Below, piece after piece: positions 54,361 to 64,000 of a stretch of 64,000 nt of DNA (within the stretch, counting starts at the first letter, position 1; every line of letters begins with the position of its first letter). The position numbers and the translations under genes were made by a program. Below the pieces are notes generated by a model. The model had not been told where the DNA came from, ran no database searches, and saw nothing but the letters and a program-made list of their open reading frames with translations. This DNA comes from Desulfobulbus sp. (GTDB taxonomy: Bacteria; Desulfobacterota; Desulfobulbia; Desulfobulbales; Desulfobulbaceae). The DNA lies in NCBI GenBank assembly GCA_009780825.1, contig WQZH01000003.1, positions 62,001 through 126,000 of the forward strand, read 5' to 3'.

Positions 54361-54912
54361 TTACTGCTTGGTGAAGCTGTCGGCAAAGAGTTGGTTGATG
54401 GCATTGATCCCGTCGTCGCTGAGATAACGGGTGCCCGAGCCGGCGAAGGTGTTGTAGCAAATCTTGGGGCTATCTTCTCTCCAGGCCCCTTCCTGCCAGG
54501 TGAACCACTGTCGGCGGGGCTGGTCATAGACGTGCAGCGGCCGGTTGAACAGCTTGGCCAATTCTACTGCCCAGCCGGTACCGCCCTTCACCGAATTGTC
54601 CTCCAGGATGGCGCCGACCACAAAGACCTGGTGCCCCTTATTGACGATATGGAAGATCGCCTGGAGCACCCGGCGGATCTTTTCGGTTTCATAATAGGTC
54701 CGGTTCATCATGCGCGATGCCAGCTCCATGCTGATATCGCCCCGGCGCAAATCTTCCTCGCTCAGGGTCACCGGGTTGCGGTCACGGTTGAGGCGGTGGC
54801 CCGCAAAGGTGAAAATCGCCTCCTGAACTCCATACTTCTCGGCATTCTCGCCAAAGAGGGTTTCCGCCCCCTTCAGTCCCCCATGGTACAGCGTACAGTC
54901 TTGTGCATTCAT
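54361..54912 (-). CDS. Uncharacterised Rossmann-like protein (possible SLOG/YAcAr-type)
   Basis: LYHGGLKGAETLFGENAEKYGV...VGAILEDNSVKGGTGWAVELAKLFNRPLHVYDQ; nucleotide-binding-like Gly-rich motif. Confidence 0.55.
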   Translation of the reverse strand: MNAQDCTLYHGGLKGAETLFGENAEKYGVQEAIFTFAGHRLNRDRNPVTLSEEDLRRGDISMELASRMMNRTYYETEKIRRVLQAIFHIVNKGHQVFVVGAILEDNSVKGGTGWAVELAKLFNRPLHVYDQPRRQWFTWQEGAWREDSPKICYNTFAGSGTRYLSDDGINAINQLFADSFTKQ

Positions 54913-55270
54913 GTCTTGTCCTTGCTCGGCGACGAATAGGTCGTCGCATCATGTTTAAATTCCATTATTTTATTGTGAAACGTACTCTGTGCGACCCATT
55001 GAACCACCCCAAAAAGCACTGGATTGAAACAATTTTCCGGCTGATTTCGGGCGCATACTGAAGAAGCAGGAAAAATATAATCATCCATCTGCCGGACGTC
55101 GAGTATGGCGGCGCCTAAAAGGCTCGTCAAGTGGCTTCTATCACAATTCTCCTTTGAAGGCGTAGCCCAGGCGGGGAAGAGAGCGTCCAAACGCTGTAGG
55201 CGGATTTGAAGAGGAAGGCTATAGTATTAATGAGTACGTTATTCACAGAACACAGACCAGAGTTTTTTCT

Positions 55271-55363
55271 GTCATTTCGACGAGCACAACGAGGAAAAAT
55301 TTATAAATATTTCAGTAAGTTCTCGCGCAAGCCAAGGAGATTTCTCCCTGCGATCGATATGAC
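55271..55363. repeat. Imperfect palindromic element with gtcatttcga / tcgatatgac ends (REP/MITE-like)
   Basis: Terminal 10-mers are inverted with one mismatch; resembles 'GTCATTTCGA...TCGAAATGAC' dispersed repeats. Confidence 0.5.
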
Positions 55364-55508
55364 GAAACAAGGGCTGTTGTTCGGTGATTAATGACCGTAT
55401 TAATAGTTTGCATGATCAATTTTCATGCAATAAACCTGTGTCAGGCAATAAAAAATTTCTTATACAATTGCAATAGATAAATATTGCCGACATAAATGTT
55501 GTTAAAGT

Positions 55509-56182
55509 TCAAGATATATTGATACTAATTTTTATAGCATTTTTAATATTTTTTTTAATTTGATTCAAAGCATAATTATAGTCTCTATAGCATCTCATGT
55601 CTATCTTATTGATTTCTACAATTGGTACTATTTCTTCATTCGCTATCTTGTTAAGTTTATGGCATGCTTTATATAAAATAAGTTTGCATTTTTCGAATTT
55701 TCAAATTCATACGTATCTTTTGTACTTATAAATCCAAGATTTGTTGATGTGTGTATGGCGTGATCTAGTTTTTCTCTCTCTTTTGAATTTATATTTTTTT
55801 TATTCTTCCATTGATATATATCTTGTTGAAGAAAATTAAATAATTTTTCTGACACAGCAAAAAAATCTAAGTCAGATTTTTGACCATAATCTTTCATCCA
55901 TTTATCAGGATTAAGAGAAAAGCCTAACTGTGTGCTACCTGTTAATTTGATATCTATGGCATCTATTCCAAGAGCAGTTGCAATATATAAACGAATTATA
56001 TCGAATAATATTGGTTTTTTTTCTATAATAAAATTAGGTATATTTCCTAAAATATATAATCTAATAAAGCTCTCTATATCATTGTCTGTTGGTTGTATGT
56101 CTTGAGAAATAATCTCAAAAGCATGTTTCGGTCTATTGCCAATTACATGATTCGACCATTTGCTAATCATTGAATTCGCCAT
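55509..56182 (-). pseudogene. Polymerase-beta-like nucleotidyltransferase, apparently frameshifted near 55670-55676
   Basis: IKLTGSTQLGFSLNPDKWMKDYGQKSDLDFFAVSEKLF (GS...DxD). ORF ends at 55643, but frame shift at tatata restores ...LFYKACHKLNKIANEEIVPIVEINKIDMRCYRDYNYALNQIKKNIKNAIKISINIS*. Confidence 0.6.
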
Positions 56183-56194
56183 ATGAATTTTAAA

Positions 56195-56818
56195 TTAATA
56201 TTTATAATTCAATTTTGATAGACGGAATTTAATATATGAAATCCTATTGTAAATTTTATTTAATGATTTATCTGATGGATAACGCGGTAATGGATATTTT
56301 AATAATGAAATTATTGCATATAGAATATCATTTTCAGTAACAATATTTTCATTTTTTATTCTTATATAAGCGGAATTATATCCGTGCATCCTCCATCCAT
56401 AATACGCTAAACAAATATAAGAATAAGCTATTTCGTATTTTGTATATATATTATTTATAGATGACGCTAGAATAATTTCTTTAATTTTTCTATTTATTGT
56501 AAAATTTTTGTTTTGAGTTATTGTTCTTACAAGTTGCTGATCAATTGTACTTGCTCCACTTTTTCTATAATAAAATATAAATTTGAATAATGCTCTGAAA
56601 ATTGCTAAAATATCAAATCCGAAATGTCTGTAAAATCGTTTGTCTTCAGCAGCAATCATAATTTCTATTATATTATTATCTATAATAGAATTTTTTTCTA
56701 TAGCATGCGATATAGTATCAATTAATTTATCGAGATCATTTTTATAAATCAATTTTGACAATGAATATTGTATGGTTACTATAATATTGTTTATATGTTT
56801 TTTATTCTCACGCTGCAT
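56195..56818 (-). CDS. GT51 peptidoglycan glycosyltransferase-like protein (no obvious N-terminal TM)
   Basis: AAEDKRFYRHFGFDILAIFRALFKFIFYYRKSGASTIDQQLVRTITQNKNFTINRKIKEIILASSI matches EDxxFxxHxGxD...GASTIxQQ...RKIKE. Confidence 0.8.
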   Translation of the reverse strand: MQRENKKHINNIIVTIQYSLSKLIYKNDLDKLIDTISHAIEKNSIIDNNIIEIMIAAEDKRFYRHFGFDILAIFRALFKFIFYYRKSGASTIDQQLVRTITQNKNFTINRKIKEIILASSINNIYTKYEIAYSYICLAYYGWRMHGYNSAYIRIKNENIVTENDILYAIISLLKYPLPRYPSDKSLNKIYNRISYIKFRLSKLNYKY

Positions 56819-56848
56819 ACAACATATCTACATTCAGACTACCAGCCG

Positions 56849-57808
56849 TTACGGCTGCCTGGTGGCTTTGAGGAACACCCGCCGGGGCGCTGGATATCCC
56901 TCAACAGTAAGTGCTTGATTATCCCTATCAATGAAATCCTCGTAGGATTCAAAATCCATCCAGGCGGTCCGCCGCTGCTCAGCGCTGCTCATGGCATGTT
57001 CGCAGAACAGGCGGACCTCCCGGAAGCCGGTGCGGACGGCCCAGTTGACCAGGCAGGTTCCGGTGGGCACAAACCAGGTGCCGGGAACCTTGGCATAGGT
57101 GGAGCGGGGAAAGAGTGCCACCGGTTCCTGGCCGGGAAGAGCCTGGGATTCGATGATCAGCCAGCCGCCCGGTTTGAGCGCGGCATACAGGTCACGCAGG
57201 GCATCCAGCGGCGAAGGCCGATGGTACAGGATGCCCAGACAGAAGATGCCATCGAAGCATTCGGGAAAAAGCGGGAGATGTTCAATGCCCAGCGGCTCCA
57301 CCTGGAGATGGCGCTGACCGGCAAAGGCGTTGAGCGTGTGGAAGGTGTAATAGTGCTGGACGTAAGGCTCGAACCCGAGCACCAGCGCCGGCTGGTGATG
57401 CGCCATGCGGAACATGTAATAGCCGTTGTTGCAGCCGATGTCGGCCACGGTTTTACCTGTCAGGTCGGGCAATTCGGGGATGATCCGGTTCCATTTCCGC
57501 TCGCTGCGCCATTCGGCGTCGATGTCGATGCCGAAGACGGAAAAGGGCCCCTTGCGCCAGGGCATGAAGCCGCGCAGAACTTGATGGAGCTGAAGCTGTT
57601 GGTCCGGGCTCAGATCGGTCGAGGCGCCGATGCGGACCACGTCGCCGGAAAAATCGCACGATGAGGCCCGCAGATGGCTCACTGCCTCCATCAGGCGCCG
57701 GTAGCGGAGGAATCCTTTTTTTTCTTGATTGATCCAGGCGGCCTTTTCTGCCAGCGCCGATCTGAGCCGATCGCCGTCGGCCTGGGGGAAGGCTAGAGTC
57801 AAGTCCAT
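56849..57808 (-). CDS. cmoB: tRNA U34 carboxymethyltransferase
   Basis: WRSERKWNRIIPELPDLTGKTVADIGCNNGYYMFRM; GILYHRPSPLDALRDLYAALKPGG. Confidence 0.95.
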   Translation of the reverse strand: MDLTLAFPQADGDRLRSALAEKAAWINQEKKGFLRYRRLMEAVSHLRASSCDFSGDVVRIGASTDLSPDQQLQLHQVLRGFMPWRKGPFSVFGIDIDAEWRSERKWNRIIPELPDLTGKTVADIGCNNGYYMFRMAHHQPALVLGFEPYVQHYYTFHTLNAFAGQRHLQVEPLGIEHLPLFPECFDGIFCLGILYHRPSPLDALRDLYAALKPGGWLIIESQALPGQEPVALFPRSTYAKVPGTWFVPTGTCLVNWAVRTGFREVRLFCEHAMSSAEQRRTAWMDFESYEDFIDRDNQALTVEGYPAPRRVFLKATRQP

Positions 57809-57811
57809 GGA

Positions 57812-58543
57812 TCAGTGCTTGAGGGCAACGATGGCGGTAAAGTTGAACCAGCGGAAAAAAGGTTCTACCTCGGCAAATCCGGCCTCCCGCAGCAGGGCGA
57901 TATTTTCCTCCAGCGAGAAGGGAATCAGGACGTTCTCCAGGGCTTCCCGCTTGGCCGCGATTTCCAGTTCCGAGTAGCCCTGCTGTTTTTTGAACGCATG
58001 GTAGATGTCGATGAAGTCGCGGTTGAGCCGGCCGGCATGGGAGATGGTCTTTTCTCCGAGAAAGAAGAGGCCGCCGGCGGGCAGCGCCTCATACACGCGC
58101 TGGACAAAGAATTGCCGGGTCAGCGGCCGGAGGAACTGGAGGGTGTAGTTGCAGACGATGGCCTCTGATCGGGGCAGGGGACAGGAGGTGATATCGGCCT
58201 CAATGAAGCGCAGCACATCGCTTTTGCTGAACATGGCGCTTTTGCGCCGCGCCTTGACGAGCATAGCAGGGGCGTTGTCAATGCCGACATAGTGCAGATG
58301 CAGGTCCGCAAGCCGCCTGGCCAGTTCAAGCAGCGTGGTGCCGGTCGAGCAACCCAGATCGCAGATGGTGGCGCCGGAGGCGAGATGGCCGGCCAAGAGC
58401 TGCGCCATGCCGTCGATCACCATGCGGTAATGGGGGATCGAGCGGTTGAGCATGTCGTCGAACACATCCGCGACCAGATCGTTGAAGGTAAAATCTTCCG
58501 CGACTGTGCCGGAGGTGTACAGGGTGTCCTCGAGGGTTGTCAT
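57812..58543 (-). CDS. cmoA: Carboxy-SAM synthase
   Basis: FDDMLNRSIPHYRMVIDGMAQLLAGH; DLGCSTGTTLLELA; VCNYTLQFL; adjacent to cmoB. Confidence 0.95.
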   Translation of the reverse strand: MTTLEDTLYTSGTVAEDFTFNDLVADVFDDMLNRSIPHYRMVIDGMAQLLAGHLASGATICDLGCSTGTTLLELARRLADLHLHYVGIDNAPAMLVKARRKSAMFSKSDVLRFIEADITSCPLPRSEAIVCNYTLQFLRPLTRQFFVQRVYEALPAGGLFFLGEKTISHAGRLNRDFIDIYHAFKKQQGYSELEIAAKREALENVLIPFSLEENIALLREAGFAEVEPFFRWFNFTAIVALKH

Positions 58544-58609
58544 GGCCGTGCCGGTGTTTGTGGGGCGATAGGGTGCCGGCGGTTTCCGGCACCAGCGGCC
58601 GGTCCGGCC

Positions 58610-59623
58610 TTACCTGTAGCCATTGGGATTGGCCGCTTGCCAGCGCCAGCTGTCGGCGCACATCGCTTCGATGCCGAGCCGGGCGCGCCAGCCCAGCTCG
58701 CGTTCGGCTAGGGACGGGTCGGCATAGCACTGGGCGATGTCTCCGGGCCGGCGGGGGGCGATGCGATAGGGGATCGGCCTGCCGCACGCCTGGGTAAAGG
58801 CCGCGACCATCTCCAGAACCGAATACCCTTGGCCGGTGCCGAGGTTGTAGGTCGCTGTTCCGGGGCGGTCGGCCAGTTTCTCCAAGGCTTTCAGGTGACC
58901 GAGCGCCAGATCGACCACATGGATGTAGTCGCGCACGCCGGTGCCGTCCGGAGTGGGATAGTCGTTGCCGAAGATCGACAACTCCGGCAGCTTGCCCACG
59001 GCAACCTGGGCGATAAAGGGCACGAGGTTGTTGGGAATGCCGTTGGGGTCTTCGCCGATCCTGCCGCTGACATGGGCGCCGACCGGATTGAAATACCGCA
59101 GGAGGATCACGTCCCACTGGGCGTCGGCCCGCTGAAGATCGCGCAGAATCTCTTCGATCATCAGTTTGGTGCGGCCATACGGGTTGGTGCAGGACAGCGG
59201 GAAATCCTCGCGGATAGGTACCGAGGCCGGATCGCCGTACACGGTGGCGGAAGAGGAGAAGACCATCCTGGTCACGTGCCGCTCAGCCATGATGCGGCAC
59301 AGATTGAGCGTTGAGCCCAGGTTGTTGTGGTAGTAGAGCCATGGCTTGGCCACCGACTCGCCCACCGCCTTGAGCCCAGCGAAATGGATCACCGCTGCTG
59401 CATCCGGTGTTTGGCTGAACACCTCGCGCAGCTTGTCCTCGTCCAGCAGATCCACCTCGAAAAAGGCAAGGGATTTTCCGGTCAGTTCCTCCACCCGGCG
59501 AAGCGATTCCCGGCTGCTGTTGCAGAGGTTGTCGATCACGGTGACCTGATAGCCTGCATTGAGCAGTTCCAGGCAGGTATGACTGCCGATGTAACCGGCG
59601 CCGCCGGTGACGATGACATGCAT
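58610..59623 (-). CDS. galE: UDP-glucose 4-epimerase
   Basis: [64 protein letters not shown]. Confidence 0.95.
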   Translation of the reverse strand: MHVIVTGGAGYIGSHTCLELLNAGYQVTVIDNLCNSSRESLRRVEELTGKSLAFFEVDLLDEDKLREVFSQTPDAAAVIHFAGLKAVGESVAKPWLYYHNNLGSTLNLCRIMAERHVTRMVFSSSATVYGDPASVPIREDFPLSCTNPYGRTKLMIEEILRDLQRADAQWDVILLRYFNPVGAHVSGRIGEDPNGIPNNLVPFIAQVAVGKLPELSIFGNDYPTPDGTGVRDYIHVVDLALGHLKALEKLADRPGTATYNLGTGQGYSVLEMVAAFTQACGRPIPYRIAPRRPGDIAQCYADPSLAERELGWRARLGIEAMCADSWRWQAANPNGYR

Positions 59624-59806
59624 AATTTTTTCCTTGGAGCAGGTGGGGTTTTCATTGGCCGACCGCAATGCACATCGACGGGACCGCTAATTTCTGCTAT
59701 CTTTTACCTAGATTAACGATGTTTGTCTTGCAAAAAGGGCGCACGTAGCGCCGCCGGGGTGGCGGCCAGGGCATTCAGTTATCAGACAATAATCAGAGAG
59801 GGCGAT

Positions 59807-59992
59807 ATGCCGTATGTGAGCATTCGGGTGGCAGGCAAATTGAGCAAGGAACAGAAACAGAAGATCGCGCAAGGGGTTACCGAGGTGATCGCCGAGGTCA
59901 TCAAGAAGCCGAAGGATTCCGTTTTGCTGTTCATCGACGAGGACAGCAGGGACAACGTTGCCAAGGGCGGCGCATTGCTCGAAGATATGTAG
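59807..59992 (+). CDS. 4-oxalocrotonate tautomerase-family protein
   Basis: MPYVSIRVAGKLSKEQKQKIAQGVTEVI; Pro after initiator Met. Confidence 0.9.
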   Translation: MPYVSIRVAGKLSKEQKQKIAQGVTEVIAEVIKKPKDSVLLFIDEDSRDNVAKGGALLEDM

Positions 59993-62298
<2,306 letters not shown>

Positions 62299-62347
62299 GT
62301 ACCGGCATGCGGAAGAAGCGCTCAAGTTAACGGTTTGTTGAAGAGCT

Positions 62348-62599
62348 ATGCAGAAAGTCCACATCCCTACCGGTGAGCCCGCAGGACGCATTGTGTGCGA
62401 CCAGTGCGGCAATGCCAAGCATTTTGTCGAAATCGCCGAGAACGTGCTGGTGACGACCCGTTATCAGCAAAACAGTGACGGGTCGTTCACGCCGGATGAC
62501 AATACCTCCGAAATATTTGGCGAGGTACGATTCGTATGCGGGAAGTGCGGAGCAGACATGACCCGGTTTCATGCCCATTTTTTGGAGATGTCGTTTTGA
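62348..62599 (+). CDS. Small zinc-ribbon-like hypothetical protein
   Basis: Two CxxC pairs: VCDQCGNAK and VCGKCGADM. Confidence 0.65.
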   Translation: MQKVHIPTGEPAGRIVCDQCGNAKHFVEIAENVLVTTRYQQNSDGSFTPDDNTSEIFGEVRFVCGKCGADMTRFHAHFLEMSF

Positions 62600-62656
62600 G
62601 AGGATGGGTCGCGGGAGGGGCTGAGTCTCTTTGTCTGGGCAAGGCCGGCCGGGAAT

Positions 62657-62689
62657 AAAAAAAGGCTGCCTCTCGAGGCAGCCTTTTTT
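62657..62689. terminator. Bidirectional rho-independent terminator
   Basis: aaaaaaaggctgcct-ctcg-aggcagccttttttg. Confidence 0.88.
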
Positions 62690-62715
62690 GCGCAACACAG
62701 CGACAATCTGGTTGA

Positions 62716-63036
62716 TCAGACGCAACCGGTAGGTTTTGGCAATCCAGCCATCTTACAGGCGCCCTTGCCGGGACCGGAGGGGAACAACTCATAGATGCGC
62801 TTCAACGGGAAGCCGGTGGTCTTGGAAAGAATACGAACCATGGGAGCGATACCGTTTTTCTTGTAGTACTCTTGGAGCGCATCAATAACCTTTTGATGTT
62901 CGTCGGTGATCTCGGCGATACCTTCAACGGTCTTGACGTAGTCAACCCAATTCTCGTCCCACTCTTCAGCGCCTTTCAGCAAAAAGCCGTCTTCGTCTAC
63001 CTCGTAGGATTTACCCTTGTGCTCGATACTTGCCAT
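62716..63036 (-). CDS. dsrC: DsrC/TusE-family sulfur relay protein (DsrC type)
   Basis: MASIEHKGKSYEVDEDGFL...CKMAGLPKPTGCV; both C-terminal Cys present. Confidence 0.95.
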   Translation of the reverse strand: MASIEHKGKSYEVDEDGFLLKGAEEWDENWVDYVKTVEGIAEITDEHQKVIDALQEYYKKNGIAPMVRILSKTTGFPLKRIYELFPSGPGKGACKMAGLPKPTGCV

Positions 63037-63287
63037 GTGTTCCTCCTTGGCCGTGTGGTTAAAACTATGGTGAGTAATGGAAGCCAAATCTAAAAAATCC
63101 ACAGTTTATTACTATAGGGTGTGTGCTTTGTCAAGCAAACACGCCCTGTTTTTTTGAATGGCGATTCAGCTTCTGTTTTGTCTGCTTCCTGGCTCATTTT
63201 TCTCTGGTAAGTTGCTGACAAATTGAACATAATGCGTCCTTAAAAAAATCAGTATATCGTTGAGCTGTTGCAGGGGTTACACTTATC

Positions 63288-64000
63288 ATGTTGAATATAC
63301 TTAGAAAAAATGCGCAGTCGGTCTTCGTCCAAGCATTGGTGGTCATTATTGCTTTGGTTTTCATTTTCTGGGGGTTTGGGAGGAAGATGCAGGATAATCC
63401 CAATGCCCTGGCCGTGGTCAATGGCAAGGAAATACCGTACCGCGATTTTCAGCAGAGTTATGAGCGGACGGTCGAAGCGTACAAGCGGCAGTTCGGCGGT
63501 CAACTCCCTCCAGAAGCCCTTCAGGAGATGAAACTGAAGGAACAGGTCCTTGATCAGTTGATTCAGGAGGAATTGCTGCGGCAGGGTGCTGAAAAGGCAG
63601 GGATCATGATCAGCGATGGGGCTGTTCAGCGCAAAATCCAAGACATGCCGGCCTTCAACGCCAATGGGCGGTTTGATCTTGCCACCTACAAGTTCGTTCT
63701 GGAACGGAACAGGCTCTCGCCGGCATCGTTTGAAGCGAGTATCCGCAACGACCTGCTCGTGAACCGCGCGCTTGCGGCCATCGGTTCGTTTGCCGTAATG
63801 CCCGAGCAGGAGATGCGAAACTGGATCGAATACATCGACCAGGAGATCAAGCTGGCGTACGGATCGGTACAGAGTGACGATTATATCGCCCGGGTTCAGG
63901 TGACCGACGACGCCCTGGCATCCTGGTACGAAGCGGCCAAGCAACGATACAAGACTGCGCCCCAGTGCAAGCTGCTCTACCTCGCTTTTCCGTTTGAGGA
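63288..64000 (+). CDS. PpiD/SurA-like peptidyl-prolyl isomerase, N-terminal part (runs off window)
   Basis: MLNILRKNAQSVFVQALVVIIALVFIFWGFG TM then SurA_N-like VNGKEIPYRDFQQSYERTVEAYKRQFG; open to window end. Confidence 0.85.
   Translation, partial: MLNILRKNAQSVFVQALVVIIALVFIFWGFGRKMQDNPNALAVVNGKEIPYRDFQQSYERTVEAYKRQFGGQLPPEALQEMKLKEQVLDQLIQEELLRQGAEKAGIMISDGAVQRKIQDMPAFNANGRFDLATYKFVLERNRLSPASFEASIRNDLLVNRALAAIGSFAVMPEQEMRNWIEYIDQEIKLAYGSVQSDDYIARVQVTDDALASWYEAAKQRYKTAPQCKLLYLAFPFE

Noticed and set aside
55206-55391. 61-aa plus-strand ORF over the palindromic element
   Set aside because: Spans the inverted repeat and encodes a basic, featureless peptide; more likely non-coding.

Overview
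This 64 kb, GC-rich, gene-dense bacterial window fits a deltaproteobacterial/Desulfobulbales-type sulfate reducer. The evidence is DsrC with both C-terminal cysteines, b and b' F0 subunits, and gene content; the taxonomy is inferred. Much of the window is core housekeeping: alaS, acs, atpF'-F-H-A-G-D-C, amidase, mutS, efp-epmA, lgt, mnmG, rpmH-rnpA-yidD-yidC-jag-mnmE, cmoA/B, galE, ligA, acyP, dsrC and a ppiD-like start. Three regions stand out. (1) About 10.3-22.8 kb holds a contiguous co-directional locus joining a dedicated type II fatty-acid synthase set (KS, ACP, FabG-, FabZ- and FabI-like), two phytoene-desaturase-like FAD oxidoreductases, a membrane acyltransferase and a complete oleABCD pathway. 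It looks like a self-contained long-chain, possibly polyunsaturated, olefin pathway. (2) About 55.4-56.8 kb is a sharply AT-rich islet with two genes: a GT51 peptidoglycan glycosyltransferase-like protein lacking an obvious N-terminal membrane anchor, and a polymerase-beta-like nucleotidyltransferase that appears frameshifted. A palindromic repeat-like element lies on its left flank. This is a candidate undescribed two-gene system. (3) About 43.9-45.4 kb is one ORF fusing endonuclease III to exonuclease III. A three-gene exopolysaccharide control module (chain-length protein, ExeA-like ATPase, tyrosine kinase with a 5 x 66 bp repeat) is also present. No tRNA, rRNA or CRISPR array was recognised by eye.
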